A stretch of 22,129 bases of DNA from Gardnerella vaginalis (GTDB lineage: Bacteria; Actinomycetota; Actinomycetes; Actinomycetales; Bifidobacteriaceae), in assembly GCF_001563665.1 (NCBI RefSeq), contig NZ_KQ961851.1, positions 1-22,129 of the forward strand, given 5' to 3'. Positions 14,634-22,124 of this stretch are shown one piece after another. The position numbers were made by a program, and so were the translations under genes. The number at the start of each line of letters is the position of its first letter. Within the stretch, counting starts at the first letter, position 1. The notes beneath the pieces were generated by a model. It worked only from the letters and a program-made list of their open reading frames with translations, made no database searches and was not told where the DNA came from.

Positions 14634-17009
14634 TCAATTCTTAGAATCTACTTTGCAAATGTATCCTGTTTTGCCGGAAAAAGTGTCATGCAAATAAGAA
14701 GAATTATAAAGATTATCCCTCTCATCATTCCAAGACCATTGATCCCCAACTTTCCACAACATAAGATAAAACTCAGGAGAACCATCTCGATCATTACGAC
14801 TTGGCTCACCTTGCATCCAATTTGTATAAGTTGTTTTTTCACCAGTTATCCAATGCGCGAACACATCTCCATTTGGTCGCTCAGACGTATATCCACCGAT
14901 CCAAACATACTTAATATCATTTTCTTCAGCTAATTGAATAAGTTTATCTTCTTCATCTTTAGTAGGAATAGTTGCTAAATGCGCTCCATCTTGCATACAC
15001 GCAGCGTTAGCTTCAGTCCAAGTAACATCGCCTTTATGAACTGTGTAAGAAGCTTTCTGAACCTTTTCTCCTCTAATAGGATTAAACGGAAGATCATCGC
15101 CTATTCCGCCAGAATAACTATGCTTAGAATCAGCAAGAAGAGCAGATATAACGCGATCTGCATATGGGTCAGCAGAAGAATCAGAATCGTATTCAAGACA
15201 ATAAACATTATCTTGGTTTGCTTTAATGCGATCAAGAACCTCGCTCATATCTTTGATAAATTTCAAGTTCCAGAAGTATCCACCAGTTTGTTCAGCAATA
15301 GTTTGCAAATAAGTTGTATTCGCATCTGCAGTACCAATCAAATAAATCGGAATACCTTTATCCTTTGCAAACGAAATTACATCATCCATACTATGCTGGC
15401 TCATATTATCTTCGCCATCTGTAAACGCAATAACGCAATTAGCTCCAATTCTTTTAGAAGCGTTAGTAACTCCAGTGTACAAAGCATCATATAAAGCAGT
15501 ATTACCGTAAGGCTCCATATTGTCTATGCCGTTTAGAAGATTATCTTCATCTTTCGTATAAGAAGCCATATACATCAAATAAGTATCAAAAGAAATAACT
15601 TCAGCTTTATCTCCAACTTTATAATTAAGAGCTCTAACGAAGTCTTTCATTGTATTTTTCATGATGTCCATTGAATTGTACATAGAATACGACTTATCGA
15701 GCATAATTTCATAGCCAACGCCTTGCTTGTCTTTTATACGCTCAATATTGCGAATTCTACGTTCAATATCTGAACCTTTACCAACTTTTTCTTTAATAGC
15801 TGCAGTTGGAGATTCAATCTCCAAAGATTCTCCAGTATTATCTGTCACAGAAAAATACAATTTAACATGAGGATAATCTCTAACGTCAGAGCCAACAATT
15901 CTTATTTTGTAATTATCAGCTACGTTTTGAGTAATCGCTGAACGAAGTTTACCGTATGGCATTTGGAAGCGATTTACCCAATTATAATAGGAAATCAATC
16001 CAGCTGGAACAGTAATAATAAGAATCGTGCAAATCACAGATACGATTTTCACCCACAAAGGCCAAAGAACAATTTTTGAATACACATTCTTAGTACCATA
16101 AGCAACATTCTTAAAACCATTAGCAATAGATGAAATAGCAGAGTCCATTGCATCATTAGGTGTCGAACTAAGAGAATTCGAATAATAATACGGCGAAGAA
16201 CCAGATGGTACAGAAGAGCTAGATGATGCAGAGCTAGATGACGCAGAGCTAGATGGCACAGACGATTGAGAAGGAACTCCAGCAGAAGATTGAACGCCAG
16301 CAGACGAAGACGCACTATTTGAAGGAATTCCTTTAGGATTTCCGTAAGGTCTTGTTGGATAATTTGACGAAGGATTTGATTGAGGATTTGATTTAGGAGC
16401 GCCATACGGTCTAGAATATTGAGGATTATTCCCAACTGAATATGAGTTATTAGGCGAATACGAACCATTATTTTGATAAGAATTAGAGTAAGACGAATGC
16501 CCAGATCCTGGTTGACTCATATGAGAATTAGGCTGATAACCGTAGCCTTGATTAGATGAATACTGTGAAGATTGGTATTGATTCGACTGACTGTATGGAG
16601 AAGATTGAGAAGACGAAGAAGACGAAGAACCGTTTCCAAAAGAAGGTTGATGCGAAGGTTGATTCGGAGCCTGATTCGGATTATTTGCATGAGGATTATT
16701 TGTATGAGGATTTACATTGCTAGAACTAATATCATTATTATTTAAATTATTATTTCCACTAGAAGCAGAAATATTAGTGTTATTGAATCGTGAAAGATTA
16801 TTCGGAGAATTATTAAACGCTAAGCCCTTACTAAATTGAGTAGATTGATTAGTTCTACTAAAATTCGGCTGATTCGACAACGACTTTTGCTGATCTAGAA
16901 TGTATGTAGGTTTAGAATTTGAATCATCTTTTCTTACAAGATTATTACCGCAGTTTTCACAAAATTTAGAATCCTCAGAATTATTATATCCGCACTTCGA
17001 GCAATTCAT
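14634..17009 (-). CDS. Zinc-ribbon, VWA and C-type lectin membrane protein
   Basis: The 791-residue chain combines several parts. Residues 1-24 form a zinc ribbon (CSKCGYNN... FCENCG). Residues 25-290 are low complexity, rich in Ser, Asn, Gln, Pro and Tyr. A membrane helix lies at about 318-343. Residues 430-600 form a von Willebrand A domain with an intact MIDAS (DKSYS at 438-442, Thr504, Asp531 in FTDGED). Residues 655-788 form a C-type lectin-like domain (WIGG 703-706, GEPS 734-737, WND 760-762, Cys671 and Cys785). Topology predicts a cytoplasmic zinc ribbon and linker with the VWA and lectin parts outside. Adhesion or sugar sensing is plausible, but the role is unknown. ATG at 17009 chosen for GGAG 8 nt upstream; an in-frame start 60 bp earlier would add a basic leader. 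Confidence 0.88.
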   Translation of the reverse strand: MNCSKCGYNNSEDSKFCENCGNNLVRKDDSNSKPTYILDQQKSLSNQPNFSRTNQSTQFSKGLAFNNSPNNLSRFNNTNISASSGNNNLNNNDISSSNVNPHTNNPHANNPNQAPNQPSHQPSFGNGSSSSSSSQSSPYSQSNQYQSSQYSSNQGYGYQPNSHMSQPGSGHSSYSNSYQNNGSYSPNNSYSVGNNPQYSRPYGAPKSNPQSNPSSNYPTRPYGNPKGIPSNSASSSAGVQSSAGVPSQSSVPSSSASSSSASSSSSVPSGSSPYYYSNSLSSTPNDAMDSAISSIANGFKNVAYGTKNVYSKIVLWPLWVKIVSVICTILIITVPAGLISYYNWVNRFQMPYGKLRSAITQNVADNYKIRIVGSDVRDYPHVKLYFSVTDNTGESLEIESPTAAIKEKVGKGSDIERRIRNIERIKDKQGVGYEIMLDKSYSMYNSMDIMKNTMKDFVRALNYKVGDKAEVISFDTYLMYMASYTKDEDNLLNGIDNMEPYGNTALYDALYTGVTNASKRIGANCVIAFTDGEDNMSQHSMDDVISFAKDKGIPIYLIGTADANTTYLQTIAEQTGGYFWNLKFIKDMSEVLDRIKANQDNVYCLEYDSDSSADPYADRVISALLADSKHSYSGGIGDDLPFNPIRGEKVQKASYTVHKGDVTWTEANAACMQDGAHLATIPTKDEEDKLIQLAEENDIKYVWIGGYTSERPNGDVFAHWITGEKTTYTNWMQGEPSRNDRDGSPEFYLMLWKVGDQWSWNDERDNLYNSSYLHDTFSGKTGYICKVDSKN
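16215..16259 (-). repeat. 15-bp tandem repeat in the low-complexity linker
   Basis: Three units of 15 bp (AGAGCTAGATGATGC, AGAGCTAGATGACGC, AGAGCTAGATGGCAC) encode Ala/Ser-rich pentads around residues 251-265 of the VWA/lectin protein. The array is in frame. Confidence 0.85.
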
Positions 17010-17068
17010 ATCTTCTTCTCCAATGTATTTTAACGAAATAAAACGCCTAAAATAAACACTATAAGTCA

Positions 17069-17096
17069 ATTATATACAATTAAAATATAGACACAA
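17069..17096 (-). promoter_or_regulatory. Candidate promoter of the VWA/lectin gene
   Basis: On the minus strand a perfect TATAAT (17069-17074) lies about 60 nt upstream of the ATG at 17009, with TTGTGT 16 bp further upstream. Only the -10 box is convincing. The gap 17010-17172 separates divergent genes, so the thiM-thiE promoter must lie in the same interval; I see no good match for it. Confidence 0.35.
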
Positions 17097-17172
17097 ATTA
17101 TCAATATCAATCAAAATATGCATAAAACTCGAATACAGTAAATACATCCAAAGCGATAAAATCAAAAATCTA

Positions 17173-17198
17173 GATATCACATGACATCGCGTGATATC
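17173..17198 (+). promoter_or_regulatory. Hairpin overlapping the 5' side of the thiM-thiE riboswitch
   Basis: GATATCAC (17173-17180) is complementary to GTGATATC (17191-17198), giving an 8-bp stem with a 10-nt loop. The right arm also contains GATAT (17193-17197), which can pair with ATATC (17271-17275) at the 3' end of the TPP aptamer. The two pairings are mutually exclusive, so this may be part of the switch. An operator palindrome is the alternative. Confidence 0.45.
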
Positions 17199-17275
17199 AC
17201 GGTTCGGGGTGCGCAAAATGCGCTGAGATTACACCCGTTGAACCTGATCTAGCTAGAACTAGCGAAGGGAATATC
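17193..17275 (+). promoter_or_regulatory. TPP riboswitch (THI element) of thiM-thiE
   Basis: The conserved aptamer blocks appear in order: GGGGTGC, GCTGAGATTACACCC, GAACCTGATCTAGC and GCGAAGGGA. The variable P3 side arm is very short. The 3' AAGGGA (17265-17270) is also the only plausible ribosome binding site for the ATG at 17282. Binding of TPP would therefore hide the start site, a translational switch (inference). No terminator hairpin is seen between aptamer and start. Confidence 0.95.
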
Positions 17276-17281
17276 AATAAA

Positions 17282-18838
17282 ATGCTTAATAACGATAACA
17301 AACACGAAAACATGATTAAAAACGAAAATACATATTTCGATACATCATTTTCAAAAAAAGCGCGCAAAAGAATGTTTATAAATGACGTAAGAAAATGTAT
17401 TGAAACAGTACGCAAAAATAATCCTTTAACGCATTGCATAACAAACATAATTGTGCAAGACATAACAGCTAATGCACTGTTAGCAGCAGGAGCATCTCCT
17501 ATTATGGTATGCGATCCGAAAGAATCATATAATATTGCAAAAATCTCATCCGGAGTGCTCGTAAACGTTGGAACATTCCAAAAAGATTCAAGATCGCGCG
17601 CAATATACAGTTCTATTAAAGGTTGCAAAGAAGCAGGAACTCCATGGGTTTTAGATCCTGTTGGAATTGGATTAGAAGCATTAGAAACTAGAAATAATTT
17701 TGTAAAAGATATAATAAAACATAATCCAACTGTTATACGCGCTAATGCGTCTGAAATTCTAGCTCTTTCAGGAATAAAAAGCGATATGAAAGGCGTTGAC
17801 GCTAAAGACACAGTTGACAACGCTATCCAAGCAGCTAGAAAACTAGCCAAAAAATATGGGTCTGTTATATCAATTTCTGGAGTAGAAGACGCAGTTTACG
17901 CACACGGATGCTTCGCTAGAATAACAGGCGGAAGTAAGATCATGACAAAAGTGGTTGGCACTGGTTGCACTCTTGGAGCACTAATAGCAGCTTATGTTGG
18001 AGCAAACCCAGAACGACCATTAGCTGCAACAGTAGCAGCTCACGTTCACGCTAAAGCTGCAGGATCATACGCTGAACAACTTTCAATAGCACCAGGAACA
18101 TTCCGCACTTTGTGGATTGACGCATTATCAACTCTAAGCGTTGAAAAAATGCTAGAACTCACAAATATAGAGTTCACTATTGAACCAACAGATTGGACTT
18201 TGTACTTAGTTACTGATCCTAAAATGAGCAACCGTGCTGAAGAAGACGTAGCTGTAGATAGCGTAGAAGGCGGAGTAACTGTATTACAACTACGAGATAA
18301 ATATTGTGACGATGCAACAATTTCTTCTAAAGCTATGAAACTTAGAAAAGCGTTAATAAAATCACGTCATGCAAATGTACCTATTTTCATTGATGATTCA
18401 GTCAACGTTGCTTCTAAACTCGGATTTAATTTGCATATAGGTCAAAAAGACATGCCATTCGTTGAAGCACGCAAACAGATTCCTGCAGAATGGATGGTTG
18501 GATTATCTTGTGCAAGACCTGATTTAATGGAAAAAGCTTATAGAGAGTGCAAAGAACACGATGTACCTCTTCCAGATGTAATAGGTATTGGAGCAGCTTT
18601 CGCTACAACAACTAAAGAACACGATGTGCCACCACTTGGAATTGACGGAGTTAATGAAGTAGCTAAAGTAGCTCATAAAATGGGTGTAAAAACATTAGCT
18701 ATCGGAGGAATCCACGAAAATACAGTATTCCCTATTAGAAATCTCGAAATCGATGGAGTATGTACTGTTTCTGCACTTATGCGCGCAAAAAACCCTAAAG
18801 AAGTTGCAAAAACTCTAAAAGACGTAATAACAAAGTAA
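17282..18838 (+). CDS. thiME: Fused hydroxyethylthiazole kinase / thiamin-phosphate synthase (ThiM-ThiE)
   Basis: One 518-residue chain carries two enzymes. ThiM (about 34-298) phosphorylates salvaged hydroxyethylthiazole: TNIIVQDITANALLAAGASP near 54, DPVGIG 125-130, and the catalytic GTGCTLGA with Cys229. ThiE (about 303-518) condenses thiazole phosphate with HMP pyrophosphate: LYLVTD, LQLRDK (335-340), HIGQKDMP, TTTK (442-445) and IGGIH (474-478). Some ThiE blocks are unusual: IDDS where I expect IND, and GLSCARPD where many have GVSxHN. The fusion places salvage and coupling in one polypeptide. The start is set by the riboswitch-borne ribosome binding site and leaves a polar N-terminal extension of about 30 residues before the ThiM fold. 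It is the only plus-strand gene here and converges on thiF with 4 bp between stops. Confidence 0.95.
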   Translation: MLNNDNKHENMIKNENTYFDTSFSKKARKRMFINDVRKCIETVRKNNPLTHCITNIIVQDITANALLAAGASPIMVCDPKESYNIAKISSGVLVNVGTFQKDSRSRAIYSSIKGCKEAGTPWVLDPVGIGLEALETRNNFVKDIIKHNPTVIRANASEILALSGIKSDMKGVDAKDTVDNAIQAARKLAKKYGSVISISGVEDAVYAHGCFARITGGSKIMTKVVGTGCTLGALIAAYVGANPERPLAATVAAHVHAKAAGSYAEQLSIAPGTFRTLWIDALSTLSVEKMLELTNIEFTIEPTDWTLYLVTDPKMSNRAEEDVAVDSVEGGVTVLQLRDKYCDDATISSKAMKLRKALIKSRHANVPIFIDDSVNVASKLGFNLHIGQKDMPFVEARKQIPAEWMVGLSCARPDLMEKAYRECKEHDVPLPDVIGIGAAFATTTKEHDVPPLGIDGVNEVAKVAHKMGVKTLAIGGIHENTVFPIRNLEIDGVCTVSALMRAKNPKEVAKTLKDVITK

Positions 18839-18842
18839 AAAA

Positions 18843-19574
18843 TCAAGAAGAGAACTTGAAATGCCTTAACGAATTATCTAAAGCATTATAACGAGCTAAA
18901 ACACCGATAAGAGGACGACCTAAACCAGTTATAAGCTTTATTGCTTCAGTAGCCATCATTGCACCAATAATAGCTGCAGTAGCGCCTAAAACGGCAGACT
19001 TTGGAACAATTTCTTCAGGAGGAGGGCAAGGATACAAATCTCGTAAATTTGGACCTTTAAATGGAACAAAAACGCTTACTTGACCTTCATAATAGAGCAC
19101 AGAACCGTAAACTTCTGGAGTTCCTACACTCCAAGCAGTATCTGCAATCAAAAAACGCGTTTCAAAATTATCACAGCCATCAATTATTAAATCATGATTC
19201 TTTGCAAGTTGTTCAGCGTTATCTTTATTAAAACGTGACACAAGATTTATTTTTAATCCTGGAGATAAAGCTTGCAAACGCTTTTTAGCAAGTTGTGCTT
19301 TAGATTCTCCGCATTGATTAACAGTGTATAAAGTTTGCCTTTGTAAATTAGAAAGCTCAACAACATCATCATCACAAATAGTTATTTCACCAACACCAGC
19401 AGCAGCAAGAGAAAGCAAGCATGGAGATCCAAGCCCTCCAGCACCAATCATGCAAATTTTCGCATTTCGAAGCAACTGTTGATGTGCAGTAGTAAAGCCC
19501 GGCAAGAGCTTGTGGCGGCAAGTACGCTCATCCTCAAGCTCCTGCACGTTATCATAAGTTTTATCAATCAACAT
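18843..19574 (-). CDS. thiF: ThiS adenylyltransferase ThiF (zinc cysteines missing)
   Basis: ThiF activates the C-terminal glycine of the sulfur carrier ThiS by adenylation. The 243-residue product keeps the E1-like nucleotide site: GAGGLG (44-49), DDDVVELSNLQRQ (68-80), SKA with Lys92, and DGCDNFETR (132-140). The region that normally holds the first CxxC pair reads NLRDLYPCPPPEE (176-188), and no Cys pair occurs near the C-terminus, so the structural zinc site appears lost. The usual Cys-containing loop before GVLG is also shortened (VPKSAVLG). It is the last gene of thiO-thiS-thiG-thiF. Its ATG lies 8 nt after the thiG stop without its own ribosome binding site, which implies translational coupling. 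MoeB-like function is possible, but the neighbours favour ThiF. Confidence 0.9.
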   Translation of the reverse strand: MLIDKTYDNVQELEDERTCRHKLLPGFTTAHQQLLRNAKICMIGAGGLGSPCLLSLAAAGVGEITICDDDVVELSNLQRQTLYTVNQCGESKAQLAKKRLQALSPGLKINLVSRFNKDNAEQLAKNHDLIIDGCDNFETRFLIADTAWSVGTPEVYGSVLYYEGQVSVFVPFKGPNLRDLYPCPPPEEIVPKSAVLGATAAIIGAMMATEAIKLITGLGRPLIGVLARYNALDNSLRHFKFSS

Positions 19575-19582
19575 TTGGGCAA

Positions 19583-20407
19583 TTACAATACAGAGTCAGC
19601 CCAAGCGCGACCTTCAACAGGAGAAGAAGCAAGTGCATGTTCACGCTTAGGGATACGACCAGCATCATGAGCAAGTTTTCCAGCTTTTACTGCAGCAGCC
19701 ATTGCATAACCCATCTTCACAGGATCTTGGCAACGAGTTACAGCACTTGCAAGAAGCACTCCAGAGCATCCGAGTTCAAATGCTTTAACAACATCTGAAG
19801 CAGTGCCAACGCCTGCATCCAAAATCACAGGAATATTTGATTCATTGCTCTCTTGAACAATTAGCTCAATATTTCTAGGATTTAAAATTCCAAGCCCTGT
19901 GCCAATTGGAGCACCGCCCGGCATTATAGCTTTTACACCAAGCGAAACTAATCTACGAGCAACAATCGGATCGTCATTCGTATAGCACAGAACACTAAAG
20001 CCTTCTTCAACAAGCTTTTCTGCAGCAAGCAAAACTTCACGAGTATCTGGAAGCAGAGTATCGTCATCTGCAATAACCTCTAGCTTAATCCAATCAGTTC
20101 CTAGAGATTCGCGAGCCATTTTAGCTGTAAGAACAGCGTCATGCGCAGTTTTGCATCCTGCAGTATTTGGCAAAACGTTAATATTATGACGCTGCAACAT
20201 GCCGTAAATATCAACTCCAGTTTTTGCATGACGGCGGAGTGCAACAGTTGCGACTTGTGCTCCTGATGCAACAAGCGACTTCTCCATAATGTCAATGCTA
20301 GTCATACCACCAGTGCCAAGCAAAAGCCTTGAATGTAAGGTTTTTCCGCAAAGCTGCCATGAATCACTATTCTCTTCTACGTTATCTTTAGAATTATTTT
20401 CTGTCAT
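19583..20407 (-). CDS. thiG: Thiazole synthase ThiG
   Basis: ThiG builds thiazole phosphate from 1-deoxyxylulose 5-phosphate, dehydroglycine and the sulfur of ThiS thiocarboxylate. The 274-residue product has the (beta/alpha)8 landmarks: SRLLLGTGG (26-34), the Schiff-base Lys108 in [18 protein letters not shown] (163-173) and [11 protein letters not shown] near 200. The ATG at 20407 is chosen because AGAGG lies 7 nt upstream and the family fold begins soon after. An in-frame ATG at 20461 overlaps the thiS stop (ATGA) and would add 18 atypical residues; coupling through that start is possible. It sits between thiS and thiF in the TPP-controlled operon. Confidence 0.95.
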   Translation of the reverse strand: MTENNSKDNVEENSDSWQLCGKTLHSRLLLGTGGMTSIDIMEKSLVASGAQVATVALRRHAKTGVDIYGMLQRHNINVLPNTAGCKTAHDAVLTAKMARESLGTDWIKLEVIADDDTLLPDTREVLLAAEKLVEEGFSVLCYTNDDPIVARRLVSLGVKAIMPGGAPIGTGLGILNPRNIELIVQESNESNIPVILDAGVGTASDVVKAFELGCSGVLLASAVTRCQDPVKMGYAMAAAVKAGKLAHDAGRIPKREHALASSPVEGRAWADSVL

Positions 20408-20457
20408 TTTAAGCCTCTTATATAAATTTTTACTAAAAATACTCGAATTATTTAAAG

Positions 20458-20664
20458 TCATCCGCCTTGTACTGCACTAAGAATCTCAATTTGATTCCCA
20501 TCACATATAAGCGTTGATTTCCATTGAGCACGAGTTAGCACATCGTCGCCAATCGCTACTGCGATGCCAGGACCCGCATCAGAGCCATAACGTTTCGCAA
20601 TAAGCTCAGCAACCGTTAAGCCATCTTGCACTTGAATAGTTTCACCATTGACGACGATTTGCAT
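20458..20664 (-). CDS. thiS: Sulfur carrier protein ThiS
   Basis: ThiS is a small ubiquitin-like carrier whose C-terminal Gly-Gly is adenylated by ThiF and converted to a thiocarboxylate that feeds ThiG. The 68-residue product has the family form: MQIVVNGE at the start, LTVAELI near 16-22, an [11 protein letters not shown] strand-turn and a terminal QGG. ATG start with AAAGG about 8 nt upstream. The gene begins 33 bp after thiO, and its stop overlaps a possible upstream thiG start. Confidence 0.95.
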   Translation of the reverse strand: MQIVVNGETIQVQDGLTVAELIAKRYGSDAGPGIAVAIGDDVLTRAQWKSTLICDGNQIEILSAVQGG

Positions 20665-20697
20665 AATTCAACCTTTATTAACGTCTAAAAATTTAGC

Positions 20698-21768
20698 CTA
20701 AAAACGTGCAGGATCACAGCTTTCCAAGAATCCCTTTTCCTTTTCTGTAAGCTCTTGCTCAAGCACAAGCTTTGTAGTTAAAGAAGATCCTAAAGCTGTA
20801 AGCAAAATTCCATGACGGAAGTAACCTGTAGAAATCGTAGTATGAGTCTTAGGATCAATACCAATAAATGGTAAATCGTCTGGAGTTCCAGGACGACCCC
20901 CTGCAGTAACTTCTGTAATAGAGCATTCCTGAATACCAGGAAGCACGCTTTGAGCATCGCGAAGCAAATCAAGAACTCCACCAACTTTTGGAATATCACG
21001 ATCATCTTCACGAGATGTAGCACCAAGCACGAGCTCGCCAGTTTCTTTAGCACGAGGAACTAAATACACTGGTCGATCGTGCACAAAACCTCGAACAACA
21101 GAACTAAGAATTGGACGCAATGGCTCAGGAATAGTCATTCGAATCATATCTCCCCAAACAGCGCGAAGCTTAAGCTGTGGAAGCATATCTTTTGCACCTA
21201 AACCAGAAGCCAAAACTGTATCTGGACCTAAATCATCTGGAGCGCTCGAGCGGCGTTCAATCACAACTCCGCGCTTTTCAAGTGCATCAATCATTGCTGC
21301 AGTGAAAAGACGAGGATTTATTTGATGATCATCTGGAACACTCACAGCGCCAGCAATAGTTGGCGAAAGAGCAGGCTCAATCTCACGAAGCTTACTAACA
21401 GAAATATGCTCAGCTCTACGTCCGTAACGGTGCTGCAAATTTAACAACTCGTTTACGTGCTCGTTATCTGCTGCATCGCCACCAATTACGTAAGATCCGC
21501 ACTCTAAGTAACCGGTTGGCTTATCAGTATACTTTGCAACCGAATCAACTAATTCCTTGTACATTGTTGCAGACTCAAACATAAGTGGATATAACGCTTC
21601 TTGCTGATATTGCATTTCTGCTGTAGGAGCTAACATGCCGGCAGCATGGTGAGAAGCGCCAGAAACTGGATTTGGATCTATAATGCTGACTTTAACGCCA
21701 GCTTCCGTGAGTCTCCACGCTGTTGCTAAACCAATGATACCTGCACCAATAATACGAATATTTCGCAT
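20698..21768 (-). CDS. thiO: Glycine oxidase ThiO
   Basis: ThiO is an FAD-dependent oxidase that uses O2 to turn glycine into dehydroglycine (iminoacetate) for ThiG. The 356-residue product begins with the Rossmann motif RIIGAGIIGLATAWRL and has the DAO-family blocks SHHAAGMLAP (39-48), YLECGSYVIG near 87 and the C-terminal TAGGRPGTPDDLPFIG. The start ATG has a strong ribosome binding site (GGAAGGAG, 21773-21780) that is also the 3' end of the TPP riboswitch. It is the first gene of thiO-thiS-thiG-thiF. No radical-SAM thiH is present, so this operon uses the oxygen-dependent route. Confidence 0.95.
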   Translation of the reverse strand: MRNIRIIGAGIIGLATAWRLTEAGVKVSIIDPNPVSGASHHAAGMLAPTAEMQYQQEALYPLMFESATMYKELVDSVAKYTDKPTGYLECGSYVIGGDAADNEHVNELLNLQHRYGRRAEHISVSKLREIEPALSPTIAGAVSVPDDHQINPRLFTAAMIDALEKRGVVIERRSSAPDDLGPDTVLASGLGAKDMLPQLKLRAVWGDMIRMTIPEPLRPILSSVVRGFVHDRPVYLVPRAKETGELVLGATSREDDRDIPKVGGVLDLLRDAQSVLPGIQECSITEVTAGGRPGTPDDLPFIGIDPKTHTTISTGYFRHGILLTALGSSLTTKLVLEQELTEKEKGFLESCDPARF

Positions 21769-21772
21769 GATA

Positions 21773-21853
21773 CTCCTTCCTACGGCGGCATTACCCGCAT
21801 CAGGTTTCCGGTCGGCTTACGCCCTCTCAGCCTGTATAGAACAAGCTCCCGTG
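21773..21853 (-). promoter_or_regulatory. TPP riboswitch (THI element) of thiO-thiS-thiG-thiF
   Basis: Read on the minus strand, the conserved blocks are CACGGGAGC, GGCTGAGAGGGC, the P3a-like CGTAAGCCGACCGG, AACCTGATGCGGGTAATGCC and GTAGGAAGGAG. The aptamer is more complete and GC-rich than the one before thiM-thiE. Its 3' GGAAGGAG is the ribosome binding site of thiO, 4 nt from the ATG, which points to translational control by TPP. Confidence 0.97.
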
Positions 21854-21855
21854 AT

Positions 21856-21878
21856 AAAAAGTCTTGATAGCTCAAGAC
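21856..21878 (-). other. Short hairpin with U-run in front of the thiO riboswitch
   Basis: On the minus strand GTCTTGA-GCTA-TCAAGAC (21861-21878) forms a 7-bp stem with a 4-nt loop and is followed at once by five U (21856-21860). It lies between the candidate promoter and the aptamer. The stem is short for a terminator; a 5'-end stabilising hairpin or an operator at the start site are alternatives. Confidence 0.5.
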
Positions 21879-21885
21879 CATGCAT

Positions 21886-21891
21886 AGTATA
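21886..21891 (-). promoter_or_regulatory. Candidate -10 box for the thiO operon
   Basis: TATACT on the minus strand lies about 8 nt upstream of the hairpin and about 35 nt upstream of the aptamer. The -35 region is weak. The remaining 21892-22092 is AT-rich with no gene or other clear element. Confidence 0.35.
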
Positions 21892-22092
21892 ACTCAAAGC
21901 TCTAATATAAGAACTTCACACAAAATAAACTTAATAATATAGTCTATTATTGCATCACTATACCGAAAAAATTTTAGCACTTTTATAAAAAATACGTTAA
22001 TCAATGGTATGTCAAATTAAAAAATAAAACACTTAAAATCAAATTTAAAAGCATACGACTTTTAGAATATCTACTATTAAATAAAAATAAGA

Positions 22093-22124
22093 GTGGAAGA
22101 CTGCTATAAGAGCAAATCTTCCAC
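22093..22124 (-). terminator. Probable intrinsic terminator of the next minus-strand gene
   Basis: GTGGAAGA (22093-22100) pairs with TCTTCCAC (22117-22124), and the inner TGCT pairs with AGCA across a small internal loop, giving 12 bp around a 5-nt loop. On the minus strand the stem is followed by CTCTTATTTTTATTT. The gene it would end lies beyond the window's right edge. A terminator for plus-strand transcription from outside cannot be excluded, because the window stops just after the stem. Confidence 0.65.

Noticed and set aside
14979..15494. Plus-strand 171-codon open frame
   Set aside because: It lies opposite the VWA domain, whose motifs are intact on the minus strand; composition is that of a shadow frame.
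16049..16468. Minus-strand 139-codon Leu-rich open frame
   Set aside because: It is a shifted frame of the low-complexity linker; repetitive DNA keeps it open by chance.
17197..17850. Minus-strand 217-codon open frame opposite thiM and the riboswitch
   Set aside because: It is the antisense shadow of thiM; it starts inside the coding region, lacks a ribosome binding site and has no recognisable family, while the plus strand has intact ThiM motifs.
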